In this document: piece after piece, positions 44,802 to 56,379 of the stretch
How positions within the stretch are numbered: position 1 is the stretch's first letter
Layout of the letters: each line of letters starts with the position of its first letter
Made by a program: the position numbers and the translations under genes
Assembly: GCA_019096195.1 (NCBI GenBank)
Contig: JAGTXK010000073.1
Coordinates: 806,001-870,000, forward strand
Origin: Boletus sp. NGJ
Taxonomy: Eukaryota > Basidiomycota > Agaricomycetes > Boletales > Boletaceae
Length of the DNA stretch: 64,000 nucleotides
Direction of reading: 5' to 3'
The notes under the pieces: generated by a model
What the model was told of the DNA's origin: nothing
What the model saw: the letters and a program-made list of their open reading frames with translations, nothing else
Database searches by the model: none

Positions 44802-46318
44802 ATGCAGAGTTCATCGCTACCTTTGAACGCAGAGAGCACGACGACCACGCCATCACGGAAACGTTCTAAATGGGACGAAGAGGATCCCGAGGCCGAAGCA
44901 ATCCAAAGGCATCAACAATCTCTCAAACGTCGCATAAAGTCTGCTCGGAGTGCCCGCGCTCATGACACCAGTCAAATGCCTGTGGACTCTTCGTTTCAAC
45001 GATCTCGCCCAACCCATCCTACCACGTACAGTGTCTTCGTACCCCTCAGAAATTCTTATCCGCCAATCCGGCCGTCCCGTTCCGTGTACTGTTACGAGCG
45101 ACTCAATCAAATAGAAGAAGGATCCTATGGTGTTGTATTTCGCGCCAGGGACAAAGAGACTGGGGACATGGTTGCCCTTAAGAGGCTCAAGCTCGACGAG
45201 GAGAAACACGGTTTCCCAATCACCGCACTTCGTGAGATTAGCGCTCTTATGGCCTGTCAACACGAAAATGTAGTTCGAATCCGCGAAGTAGTCGTTGGGG
45301 ACACCTTGACACAGTGAGTCCAGCTTTCAGTCGCCTTCAAGGTTGCGATCAACACAATCCACCTGAAGAGTCTACGTAGTGATGGATTTCATCGAGCATG
45401 ACCTCAAGACACTCCTGACCCTGATGCCATCCCCCTTCTTGCAATCGGAAATCAAAACTCTGATGCTGCAGCTATTATCTGCTATTGCCCATTGTCATTC
45501 TAATTGGATTCTACACCGCGATCTAAAGACCAGTAATTTGCTCATGAACAACCGCGGGATGATCAAGGTAGCCGACTTCGGTCTCGCACGAAGATACGGT
45601 GATCCCGTTGGGGTAGGGGGTTTGACACAACTAGTGGTGACCTTGTGGTACCGGTATGTTGACGACGGTGGCATCTATCTTATTTTTGTCCTTTCTTACA
45701 TACGTCAATAGTGCCCCAGAAATTCTATTGGGAGCTACCAAATATTCAACCGCCATCGACATGTGGTCTGTTGGGTGCATTTTCGCGGAACTGCTTTTGA
45801 AAGAGCCGGTTTTTCAGGCTCAAGGAGAAGTCGAACTCCTTTCCATGATCTTCAAGCTCCTCGGCCCTCCCACGTGCTCCTCTTGGCCGGAGTACTCCAG
45901 TCTTCCCCTCTCCAAGACCATCACACTCCCTTCCCCACACGCTCACCAATTTCGCCAGCGATTCCAGTACATGACAACATCGGGGATTGATCTTCTAATG
46001 TCCTTTTTGACATATGACCCAGCGCAGCGCATCACTGCTGAAGAGGCTCTTCGTCACCCTTATTTTAGGTCAGTTGTCGTTGTCATCGTTTTCATCTCAC
46101 TAATAGATTACACAAAGTGAGTCACCTCTCCCCAAGCACCCAGACCTTTTCGCTTCATTCCCATCTGTCGCTGCCGGAGAAAAGTGAGTAGTGAATGTTC
46201 TTCCGAGACACAGCGCATGACCATACCGGTACCCAGACGCAAGAAGCCATTTGATAGCCCCTCTGCACCTGTGCGAGCGGCAGATTATATTAAACTTGCA
46301 GAGAACGATGTGTCATAG
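44802..46318 (+). CDS. CDK11: CDK11/PITSLRE-type cyclin-dependent kinase
   Basis: Serine/threonine kinase of the CDK family. Start [21 protein letters not shown] basic/acidic N-terminus ([15 protein letters not shown]) precedes the kinase domain. The Gly loop is [13 protein letters not shown] and the catalytic Lys is in [11 protein letters not shown]. The cyclin-binding helix is PITALRE, one change from the PITSLRE of animal CDK11. After an intron come [12 protein letters not shown], the catalytic loop [28 protein letters not shown] and the activation segment [17 protein letters not shown] across an intron. The CMGC core ends [16 protein letters not shown] and [20 protein letters not shown]. 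Two short 3' exons give [16 protein letters not shown] and end LAENDVS. CDK11 acts in transcription and splicing. Confidence 0.9.
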
Positions 46319-46398
46319 TGTGTAGCGTATGATTTATCTATTAGGGACTGCGAGTACATGTAAGAACGGCAAGTGGAGTAGACAAGAACGTCCCTTGA

Positions 46399-48183
46399 CT
46401 ACAGACCACTGGTACCATCACCAATGCTATCTTCGACACTGTTCAGTAACTGTCGCATTTTCTGAAATCGTGCCTTGGTGCGATCCATTTCACCGCACTT
46501 GTCATAGAATTCTTTCACCTCTTGTACAGTGAACCTAAATTCATTGGCTATATCACAGATTGCTTGGTCAATGCAATGAAGGGGGACCATTGCCTGTCCG
46601 TCTCCTGATGGGAATGTGATTGGTGCCGCAAAGGTATTGAAATGTGAGCTTGAACCACTATAAGGCTCTTGAGCTTGGGCTCGACTCCACCAGAGAACAC
46701 TCACATTGTTTTCGCTTTCCTTGTGATCCGTGGCTCATCGTCACCTTCGTCATCCAATTTCCGTTTCCCCCATGGTGGAGGAGATTGGTTACCAACTCGA
46801 ACGCGCCATTCCTCGCTGTCTTCACCGTCTGCCATTTCCTCTTCGTCAGGGCTTTGTCGAGCATGAATTCCAGACGTTGAAGCCGGTGGCTCGCTGGAGA
46901 TTTGGTCGGGAGAGAACAGAATGATCGGCACGGTAGTATTTGTGTTGCCATCGATGCACCCTGCAATCTGCCTTTCTGCGCGATCCGCGTGAAGCGGCTC
47001 GTCCACTGGCTTTGTGCGCTTTTTCCTCGTACGCCTGGTTTTTTCCTCCGCCTGTCGAACGTAACCATACTGCCCTTTCTCCCCGTGCGCCGGCTTTTTC
47101 TGATCTACGATTGCGGCAACCATGTTATCCAAGCGGACCGAGTTCTTCTTGTAACGCTCCCGCCATGACTGCCACGTGTGTCGAGTTACCCACGCATACT
47201 CTGGGTCGACAGCCTAGGAGGGATCAGAAGGGGATCGTTGAGCATGTCCTCGGAACCCACCATCTCACATAGTTGTTGGTACAGACGATTGCCAGTCCTA
47301 CCACCTGTTTCCTTGTAAGGAATTTTGGTCGCTATCCACTGGGATAGACGTTCTTCGTCCTCTTCAGTAAATTGAGTTCGTCTGAATGTGATAAGTACCA
47401 CCTGTGATCAACTAAGGCACCGGAAACTCACTCTTCCCCGGGACGCCGGCCTCCTGGGTTCTTGTACACCAGTGGCGTATAAACAAGTGCACCTTTCTCC
47501 ACGCATTTCTTGACCCATAAATAAGACTCGATATACTTGTCTGAGACGCCTTGATAGGACTTGACGAGGTGCTGAAAAACTTCTGTGTTCGGGTCTGCGA
47601 GGATCACACGAGCAAATTGAGGGGATGCAGTGGGGTCTCCTCCGGAATGCTTGGATCACCCAGTAAGGTCCCGGAATACGACAGCTACGACCGCAGAACT
47701 CACCATGATGCGCTGGCTGAGTGCCGCACGCGCGTTCACATTTGCGATGCTAGGATGTATGTGCATCTTGATGGGCACTCCATTCTCGACGAATATCTGT
47801 TTCAGCAGCATTCCTGCGATCTTGCAAGCCTCAACGTAGGTGGAGGGCACAAAATGACGTTCAGGGCGATCAGGACTGGTCCAACAAAGGCGAAGGCGCT
47901 CCTCTTCTGGAGTGCCGGGCTGGGTTAGAACGTAGCCTTGCCTGGGCACCTTGCCTTCTACGCGCCCACCGAGAGACTGAGCTGCACATCAAATTTATTG
48001 TCCAACCCGGTGCCAAGCGCGCTCACAGTGATCGTTTCGCATAACTCGGCCTGAATTTCTTCAGGGATATCCTTCTGTATGAAGAACTTGACGGCTAAAC
48101 CGCTCTCGTCTTGGAAAATTGGCTAGATAATAGTTGTGAGGTCTTTAGAAACCACTGTGCCAGCATGAAGGTCCGCTCACCAT
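46399..48183 (-). CDS. RAP1: Telomere-associated Rap1 homologue (BRCT + Myb)
   Basis: Rap1 caps telomeres and, in yeasts, also regulates genes. Exon 1 is just the start ATG (48181-48183); a GT-AG intron (about 48122-48180) leads to PIFQDESGLAVKFFIQKDIP. This begins an N-terminal BRCT-like domain with GGRVEGKVPRQGYVLTQP, then FVENGVPIKMHIHPSIANV. The next exon is YLWVKKCVEKGALVYTPLVY with NPGGRRPGE. The Myb domain has RTQFTEEDEERLSQWIATK, GGRTGNRLYQQLC and, after an intron, AWVTRHTWQSWRERYKKNS, the Trp pattern of Rap1 Myb repeats. A basic linker (RTRRKKRT-like) and acidic stretch follow. The last exon is helical, VKEFYDKCGEMDRTKARFQK. The BRCT-Myb order is that of fungal Rap1. Telomere-like repeats sit just upstream. 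Confidence 0.82.
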
Positions 48184-48230
48184 AAAGTACACCTTGCGGC
48201 TGCAGTGGACGTGGATAGAACCCAAGGATC

Positions 48231-48285
48231 GGGTTAGGTTTTTAAGTAAGTTGGGTTTGGGTTTGAGACCACTAGGGTTAGGGTT
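48231..48285. promoter_or_regulatory. Cluster of telomere-like repeats upstream of RAP1
   Basis: On the plus strand: GGGTTAGGTTT (48231-48241), TTGGGTTTGGGTTT (48251-48264) and TAGGGTTAGGGTT (48273-48285). The last contains two exact TTAGGG-phase units. The cluster lies 48-102 bp upstream of the RAP1 start codon, where a promoter element would sit, and directly downstream of the next gene's stop. A Myb/telobox-type binding site and autoregulation are inferred. Confidence 0.6.
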
Positions 48286-48344
48286 GTTGGATATGATGAC
48301 TAATATTATCCCCTGTACAATTTATGTTACACTTTGGTGCCAAC

Positions 48345-49723
48345 TTAAGACGCTCTCATTACTCGGAGCTCGTCCATCACATCGTCCCGATGTATGCTTT
48401 GTGTTACCCTACCATTCCAAAATCGAGTTGGTTTGTTGACCTTCACCTCAACCTCGAGCTGTGAACCTGGGGCATGATCATCGATAGCAAGATCTCCCGC
48501 TACGCTAGTAGATAAAAATCGAAGCTTCTGGGCGGTTCCGTGGGCGACAGCCGAAACATCTTCATGACCGACGCCAAAGAAGTCTGCTAAATTTTCTACA
48601 CGCCGATTCATGTCGGCTGTCGCAGGTCGCCGGGGAAGTGACCTGAATTTGGTGGAACGGAGGGAGAACGGAGAAGTTTCGCTGGAGGTCTCGACAAATA
48701 GACGGGAAGAACGCGAAAGAAGACTGTCAGAATATGTGTCCATCGAGGTCCTTTCGCGTGGAACGTCGCCATTAGGAATACTCATTAGGGGGTTCGAGTG
48801 AGTTTCCGGAGTGGTGATTGAGGGTGGTGCTGAATTTGGCTGAGTGTAAGAAATAAGAAACAGTGCAACATCTCAAGTTCCTATCTCACCATAGCTTCGG
48901 CACTGGCAATGTACTCTGTACTCGGCGGCTTAGGGGTAGTGTCAATCACGGACAACGTGGGGTGGGTATCGCCTTGCTCCTTTAGTGATTTGCTTCTCTG
49001 CAAAACTCCTGCAGAGGACACAGTGACGGATGTCCCCCGCATGGGTGGCAAAGGGTCGAGACTTCTACGTTTGTGATGAAAGCCACCTCGATGCGAGTGA
49101 ACAGGCGAACGTGAAGTCCTGCAGGATTGAAAAGTAGGGCTTAGTACCATTTCTGCAGGAATCTCCTCTCCCAGGTGCCTGGTCAACTTTGCTAGTCTTG
49201 CACGGTGCAGTTGTTCCGTGTGCCAGAGCGCAAGTACTGGATCGTTTGCTTCACGCTCTTTATCTTCTCTAGCAAGTAAGACGTCGGAAAATGGTGAATT
49301 ATTTGTGAGGCTTCTAGATGCTATGTCAAAGATATCTAGCAAAGGGACGGACGTCATTAGCGTTGCCGGTGAGTGTTGCGGTGTCGAAATGTGCGAGGCA
49401 GTCAATTGAGGAATGATGGATGTCGTCGAGGGCCGAGAAGCATGATGGCTAGCCGTTCTGCAATTCGACGGCCTACTACTGCAAACTAAACTCTTGTCTT
49501 CTACCGTCGCCTCAGCCACCATCTCCAGGCGACCATCCGTGCCGAACCGTCTTGGAAAAACAATGTGATGAAAAGCCCGTCTGAAATTTTTCAAAGTGAA
49601 CTTGGAACCTCCAGGGTGGTCGGAGGAGTGATTATTTTCCTGAAGACTAGTCAGGTGAAGGGATGGAGGGAGAGCAGGGGGTATGGTGCGAGGAGACAAG
49701 GAACTAGCACTTTCGTGTAACAT
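48345..49723 (-). CDS. Uncharacterised protein with conserved C-terminal block
   Basis: Start MLHESASSLSPRTIPPALP at 49723. An exon to about 48881 carries KFTLKNFRRAFHHIVFPRR, then DIFDIASRSLTNNSPFSDVL and LALWHTEQLHRARLAKLTRH, which look helical and conserved. Ser/Pro sequence with RSLDPLPPMR follows. An intron of roughly 90 nt leads to the last exon, with FRSLPRRPATADMNRRVENL and ADFFGVGHEDVSAVAHGTAQ, then LEVEVKVNKPTRFWNGRV. No known domain is recognised and there is no membrane segment. The stop lies only about 60 bp from the telomere-like repeats upstream of RAP1. Confidence 0.6.
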
Positions 49724-50309
49724 GTCTCGATGTCGTTGGCGCTTTTGCTTATTTCAGTGAACGGGGAAACATCGTATGGCTGGCTGGCGGCGTTCGCAAG
49801 AGGGGGACATGCCAGTTCTACATGTGGTTTTTGAACTCACAGAAGCGAATCAAGTGACTGGAAAACACTGGGATAAACATTGACATCCTGTAACCTAGAA
49901 ACGCTCAAAGGTGGGAAACTGCCTCTGGTAGGTGGGCTTTTGGGTCTACGCGGCAGTATGTGGTAGTCACCAGTTCCACAGACTCGAAAGCAAACTCACA
50001 TCATTTAGAGCTCGAGCGCGGTCCCACCGTTCAAAATGGACGGCAACACGTTTCAAGTGGCACCACACGATCCGAGGGAAATACTGTGGCTTGACTTCCA
50101 AGGGTCTCAGATGCCTGTATCTGTGAATCAAACGGATTAGATCGCGAGCTTATTTTGGTGACGTGATGACACGGCATTTCCATAAGGGTTGTTTTGCTGA
50201 AGCGAAGGAACAATTAAGTGTACGTATACCGCCTTGGTAGGGTCAAACGAAAATGGGTATACCGCCATAAAGATGAGCTTGTGATAATAAAAACATGAGT
50301 CCGATTCCG
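49724..50309. other. Intergenic, promoter of 49723 gene and 3' flank of Sec7-PH gene
   Basis: No coding frame of note is seen. It should hold the promoter of the minus-strand gene starting at 49723. Confidence 0.4.
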
Positions 50310-53300
50310 TCAAGTTCCGTAACCAACGTCCCCAACAGCAAAAGGTTGCTCTTTCAACAAATCGTTACCTTGAAGGTGATGGGGAGACTTGCCAGCGATG
50401 GCCGACATTCGCAAGTTGGATGGTAGTTTTACCAGCGAAACGCGTTTCGCCGCTCTGGTTTTGTTCCATTCTTCGGCCTGTTCCTGTGGGAAATCGAGTG
50501 CTACGGGTAAATTTTCATGCAAGGATGTGTCTGGCAGGGATTGATTGGTAGTGGATAATGACAAATATGAGGTTTCGTCAGGGGACGGATAACAGCTCGC
50601 CGGGCTATCACATCCTTGTGTGGCAGGTGAATCGGTGGTAAGAGATGGCCCCCAAAGTGAGGGTGCAGTAAACGCTTCGCCCGATGACGGCCAATCAGGG
50701 CCAAAATCCAGCGCGGAACGGAATGTTTCATAAGTGGGTGAGTCGAGGGACTGCGAGCCCGAGAGAGAAGTCTCTTCGTGGAACGAACTCTTAGGTCTGG
50801 GTTCCTGAATTGAGAATGATGACTGCGAGGTATGCTCGGAGTGGCGCTGCTGTAACGTTTCGGTTGCAGCTTGCAAAGCGAGCGAAGTTGCTTGTTTGAA
50901 ATTCCTCTCCTCAACAGCGAGATCGTTCAGAAGAATGTTGCGATGACAAATGAGTTTGGTGACATCCAAGCGCATTGCTTGTATTTTCTTGGACATGCTC
51001 TGAATAGTATCCTGCAAACGATCTCGGGTGGATTTCTGGAATGGTGTCAAGATCCCAATATTTCTCGCGATGTGCATACTAGAATTGATTTGTGCATTGG
51101 CGGCGCAAATGCGATTCTCCAGATCTTCCACCCGAGTATGTATCATATGTGATCTGGAGGCGAGACGAGGTTCTGCCCCGACCGGGTATGCTTTCTCCGC
51201 GAGTGAGATATCTCCGGCGCTAACGCGTGCGGCGGCCAATTCTGCTTTCACTGTATCAAACGTCTCTTTGAATTGTGACGCTCCCTCGATCTCGGGTGCG
51301 GATAGATCTGCCAATTCACTCTGGCAACCATCCGTGTCCGCAGAGTACCTACAGTGCGACCCACCATAAGTAGGAGATTCATCCATCCGTTCAGAAAGGT
51401 TACTGTGACCCCACGTCAGCATTCTTGGTTGACCGGAACCCGGAAGCTGCAAGTCATGAAGGTGTGACGTAGCAGCAGCTACTCCAGTGAGCTTGAGAGC
51501 ATTTCCTGCTATTCCGAGCGGTCGCATGCGTACGCCCGTGGTTTTGAAGGTGCTCGCATAGTTAATACGGGATATCCATTCATCCATCTCTTTCCGCTCA
51601 GTTGTCTGGAGGAGAATATGACGTCCATCGCGAGTGATGAGGCGAAAAGTATTCAAGTGCTGTGGTATACACAAGTGAGGATTAGATAAATGTAGCGCGA
51701 ACGGGCTCACCTTGCTATAGGATCTGTCCAAGACTGCCAGTGCATCATCCAAGGAAATAATTTCATCAGGCTTGAATAATGTTGACGATATGGAGGGTTT
51801 CCTTGGCGGATCATTCCATGAAAGTAGTGTTGATGACCATGAGAGATCGCGGAAAAGAAGAAGCTGAGATCTCGTAAGAGCGACGCTATATGGTCGCCAC
51901 TTGCGATTCAATGGCTTTTTTCCGCCTTCCAACAGATCATCTTTGCGATTGAGTACAGCGACCTTGGTGAACTTGACGGTCCATGTCTCGGACGCAGGTA
52001 GCGCTTCAGGTACACCGCCAAGGCCGTTGAGAGACGGACTTGCATTACCCCCAACACTCAGGCCAAAGAATGGAGTCGTCGATCGCATGTCCGTTGATCC
52101 TATTTGTACCACGTGCCCCTTGGCGAAAGCCAGGAGGATCTCGTCGTAGTTCCAAGAAGTACCCGTACCATCCCATCGAAACGGGCTCTCAAGTGAAATT
52201 TGACCTTCGACGTTAACACGGAGCTGATCCAACAGATTCTAAAAACGACACCTGAGGCAAACTGATGAGAACGGTGCAAAGTACTCACATTCTTAATGAG
52301 ATAGTAGGGATCAATCTTTGGTCTGCTCAACAATGTACCCCCACTTTGCATCATTGGACTTGGAAGCCCCGATGCCGTGGAAGGTCTAGTGAGGTTTCCT
52401 TCGACACTCCCTTCGGGATCTGAGGGGTCTTCGATAAAGATGAACGGTGCAAATAGGATGTTGTCGTAGAAGCACTGGGGGACTGTCATGGATGCCCCAC
52501 TGTGATGCTGGCATGATTCTACGTACATCAAGAACTTCAGGAATCAAGCCTGGGAGCGTCGTATTCCTCAAATAATCCGCCTTGGACATCTTCCGCCTGT
52601 TTGACTTGTTGAAAGCGTCCGTGTGCAACATGATCAGACTAAATGCTAAAATGTATGGGTGATCTGAAAGGAGGATCATCGTCATCGTCATCATTGTGAA
52701 TCTGCACGTCCGGTAAATTAAGGATGGCACACCTCTAGAAGTGAATAGGTCGGGGTTACACGAAAGATATCTATTCGCGAATGCTTCCATGACTCGATCA
52801 ATTTGCTGTGTCTCCCGTGGTAGACCGATATCCATCAACAGTCTACGCAACGCAACGTCCAGGGGGTCTCCATGAAATCCAAAACGTTCGATAAATAGCT
52901 TGAGCGAATCTGTATAGATAGGTTCTCCGCTGCGGAGAGGGGTTAGAACGAACAAAGACTGCCCAGCGCAATCTTACGTCGAAGCCAGGACTCCAGCTAT
53001 TTCGGCCTTGGAGACGAGGGACACCAATCTGTCAACGAAGTTCTCGGGGTCTTCACCCACTTGGGGTTTCAGAATATAGGGTGGAATCTGTGATAGAGAA
53101 GGCCGAGGAGAGCGAGAGGCTGGAGACGACGCGAATCCATTGGAAAGCAAGGGCCTATTTTTAGTGGCCGATGATGTCGCTGAGGCGAATAAATTAACAG
53201 AAAGTCGATGAAGAAGTGGTGGGTTGGTTGAGGAACGAGGTCGGGGATTGGGTGGATCAATGTTGGATTGTGGTGTGGGATTGGCAAGGAAGGGTTCATT

Positions 53301-54413
53301 GTTTGAAGAAGGGACAGTGGAATGATGTGATAAAGCAAAGAGAGAGCGGGAACGAAAGGGAATTGCGGAATCAGCCGTAGTTGGACGACGCGTGGGTGAA
53401 CGATGTGAAGCAAGAAAACACTGATCGGCAGTCGGTGGTCGAACATTGGTCCTATCTGGAGTAACCGGGGTTTGCGGTAAACTAGGAATGTTGGTACGAG
53501 CAGTCGAAGGGTGGCGAACAGCGCGTTCTGAGTGACGCCTGGAAAGTCTTGGGCCACTGGAATTGCTATGTGATCTCACAAGCGATTCTGGAGGTTCAGT
53601 GAAGTCCACGCGGAGCGGGGAGGTGGGTTTTACTGCTGGGAGCGAGGGCGACTCGACTGGGAAAGTGAGATGTTGCGGGGATGATGTCGAAATTTTGCGT
53701 GACCAGAACGAAGATTTTCGGACCAGGGGTGTAGCGCAAGGCGAAGTTGAGGCTCGTTTCGTTGTTGAAAACATTTGTGTCATTGAGATACCTCTGGTAC
53801 GCTGTTGCTCAAGACTTGTCGAGGGCTTTTCTGGCCGCAACGAATACGTACTCTTACTCTTTCGCAGGACGTTGTCAGTGCTGCTGTTCGGAAAGGATGA
53901 AAACGCAACAGAGTTAATGTGAGAGGGAGGGGGTATCATGGGCACGTTGTGGTAGACATCCAGGTAAAAGGTGGGCTGTGGAGGAGTCTCTGTTGCATGT
54001 TGAACAGAGATAGACACCCGAGCATCGTTTAGATGGGCGCTTGGTTCATGACTAGTGATGTTTGCATCGGCCTGTGGGGATGGGCTCGGGGGAAGATCCT
54101 TCTCGAGCAGCCGTCTACATGGAGTTGTACTGCGCAGATTCGCGGTGCGTTCATCTGCATGGGGTAAACCTGCAAGGCTTTTGCGCGCTGAGGAGGACAC
54201 GGGAAATATGCGGCGTGTCCAATGTGGTAGGGAGAAGAAGTGGGGACCAGCGCCGGAGGAGTTGTCGCTGTTCTCTGGGACGGACCCAGGGCAGGTCTGC
54301 TCAGCGGGCGATGGAACCGGTTTAAGATTCGCGGTGGAACCCATAGTGCCAACGCGGGGTACAATGTCTGCTGAGGGGGGGTGTCTACTTCCCAAACCAA
54401 GGATACCGACCAT
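50310..54413 (-). CDS. Sec7-PH guanine-nucleotide exchange factor for Arf (Syt1/EFA6-like)
   Basis: Activates Arf GTPases in membrane traffic or polarity. Start MVGILGLGSRHPPSADIVPR at 54413. The first 430 residues are disordered and Ser/Pro-rich. The Sec7 domain (about 52530-52970) has DSLKLFIERFGFHGDPLDVA, DIGLPRETQQIDRVMEAFAN with the glutamic-finger Glu in LPRE, YLSCNPDLF, then DHPYILAFSLIMLHTDAFNK and MSKADYLRNT. After further introns a PH domain spans about 51560-52090: ETWTVKFTKVAVLNRKDDLL, RKWRPYSVALTRSQLLLFRD, FRLITRDGRHILLQTTERKE, EMDEWISRINYASTF. A coiled-coil segment (VEDLENRICAANAQINSS) and a Ser-rich tail follow. Sec7 followed by PH fits fungal Syt1 and Yel1; I cannot choose between them. 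Confidence 0.88.
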
Positions 54414-54589
54414 GATTGAGAGTGTAATGGTGCAGTGTGAGTACGCTCAAGCGCTCACTACCAAACCCGCTGGAGAGTCGTCGAGGAGTAAAGAAACCTG
54501 CTCGCTTAACTAAGCCATTTCATCCACGCGCCACCCCCATCTTGATCGACAGCCTTCTCCTTCTCGAACTCACTCACCACTTCTTCACG

Positions 54590-54884
54590 CAGCCATGCTC
54601 AAGTTCTTATGTTCCTAGGGTTGGCTTGCATACATAACGGCCTTTGACTGGCTGGTCACCATCCTTACTGTGATCTCTGCCCAGCCACTCGATCTCATGT
54701 CTCTAGATGTGGACCGAGATCAACAAGAAACCGGTCGACGACCACAGCAAAATGTTCGCCCTTGTCATCACGCAATATTCTGATTGCCGATAGTGGAAAC
54801 TATGTTATTCTCTAAGTACGTTTGAGGCATGCCTTGATCCTCCTGCAAGCTGACTTTCGTGCAGTTCTTCGCAACCAAGCTTGA
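54590..54884 (+). pseudogene. Decayed 3' part of SMD2 (left duplicate)
   Basis: Sequence related to SMD2 exons 2-4 at 60520-60949. It starts with CCATGCTCAAGTTCTTATG versus CCATGCTCAGGTCCTTATC, then an ATGTGGACCGAGAT exon missing several codons and the GT donor that follows KMFLR in the intact gene. Identity is patchy and several indels occur up to about 54811, after which the match becomes near perfect. The fragment lacks the 5' half and cannot encode an Sm protein. Confidence 0.7.
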
Positions 54885-55179
54885 TGCCCGTGAGACGTGG
54901 CTCTTTCTTGGCCTGCACTCACCCAACCAGCTCTCCAGCATTGTACTTGCTCGATATTCGGCTGGGTAAGAATGCAGCGGTGGGTTCAAGTGTATCGGCT
55001 GCACACTACTTTAAACATACTTCCATGCTTTTCGCGGGCTGCAGCTCGGGTCTTGTTCAACATTGTGATGCTGGTATGTAACGAACCATTGACATCCAGC
55101 TTCCCTCGCGTGGATGGAGCCCACGAATCTTGTGTCAGTCAGATCTGTTCTGTGTGACTGATACGATATGGCATTTATT

Positions 55180-55513
55180 CTACAAGGCTGTGGGAAAGAG
55201 CTGTCGAATTTCTCGGTTGGCAATCCTGAGCTGGTCCTCTATTACCACCTGGGGTTGCATGAGACGGCGTGCACTGGGAGTAAGGAGACGGGCTCACGGT
55301 GTCCGTGAGGTGCTTGTTGCGTTCGATCTCTGCGCGGAACCAGAGGAGCGTCTCTGCCCGTATGCGTGTGTCGGGAATGGCTATAATATGGTGCACGCTG
55401 TAAGCGCAGAATCCAGGGAGAGACTGTAGACTCGTACAGCGTGAAGCCCTGATGGCGAAACGGTAGAGACGGAGGATGCGCTGTTGGAGTATAAAGTGTT
55501 TGAGAGAGAGCAT
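55180..55513 (-). CDS. LYRM2: LYR-motif protein LYRM2-like, left copy
   Basis: Small mitochondrial LYR-family protein; members bind acyl carrier protein and help assemble respiratory complexes (LYRM2 is linked to complex I). Three exons: MLSLKHFILQQRILRLYRFA with the LYR tripeptide, then SIPDTRIRAETLLWFRAEIE and RNKHLTDT, then VVIEDQLRIANREIRQLFPT ending AL. The acceptor at about 55451 was chosen because it keeps the frame and the family sequence RASRSIPD. An upstream in-frame ATG would extend the N-terminus by about 30 codons. This copy is intact and encodes the same protein as the copy at 61245-61578. It sits between a decayed SMD2 piece and a truncated gene. Confidence 0.82.
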
Positions 55514-55601
55514 GGCAGTTTGAATTTCATGGCTACGCCGTGGCGACTTGTTTTGCTTCGCCCGCCAGTTCTGCCTCTGCCTTCTTTCCATCAAGCCCAC
55601 C

Positions 55602-56352
55602 ATGTCTTCATCTGATAATGTTCCTCCCCAACAATCGACCCCCGTCCTTGTCATGACCGACAGCCTCACCAATCTTGCCATCCAACCTCACGACTCTTTC
55701 TCCGTTTCTCAAGACTCGCCCCAATCCCGTCAAGATTGTCCCGACTCTGGTCCCTTCATCATGTACTCTCGCTCTCAGCTCCTCTTTCTCCACAAATCCC
55801 CATTGGTCCAACTCCCCTGCGGCATGCCAGCCCTAAAAGATTGGTTCGGGTCTGTGCTCACACCCACCTCCCCCCTTCTCCCAGCAGTCTGCTCAACATG
55901 ATCTCTAGGACTGAAAATGACCAGCCAAGTTCCAAAAAAGACTCTGAAACACCCCTTCCCGTCGGTAACCCGCGTGAAAGACGGTACGTGGACTTGTCTC
56001 CCACCTAGCTCCTCTGTTGACATTGTATGCTCAGGTTCCGCCGAGAGACGGACGATGGTGGTACTTATTTCCTTTCGCGGCGCATGCGTTCTCTGACGCC
56101 ATTCTCAAGCTTCTACGAGACAATCGTTCCGCGGCGCTGCCATTACCCAGCCTTCTCAGATGGGAAATTTCAAGCACCAGTCAATTCGTGCGGCGGACCG
56201 TGACCGGGACAGAGATGGTGAGAAAGAACAAGACCGTGAAAGGGTCAAAGAAGGTCAAGAACGACTTCGCAATGCGAGTACAGATCTCACCTGAGCCGCT
56301 TCGATGTATTAAGTGTTATCATTCCAGTTATCCGACAAGTATGACCGCGATC
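55602..56352 (+). pseudogene. Truncated 5' part of eIF4E-binding-like gene (left copy)
   Basis: Exact copy of the promoter, leader and first exons of the gene at 61667, including the YSRSQLL motif. Homology then becomes diverged (56353-56409), with one extra base that breaks the frame, and stops where prephenate dehydratase begins. It could still supply a promoter and transcript start for the downstream gene. Confidence 0.75.
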
Positions 56353-56379
56353 CACCGTGTCCTGTCATCCATATCACAA

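Larger units (their letters stand above)
54812..56352. repeat. Segmental duplication, left copy (near-identical core)
   Basis: 1,541 bp matching 60877-62417 at a constant offset of 6,065 bp. By eye I find one substitution (A at 55094, G at 61159) and no indel. Diverged homology continues on both sides (to about 54590 and 56409). Contains the end of SMD2, all of LYRM2 and the 5' part of the eIF4E-binding-like gene. Confidence 0.9.
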
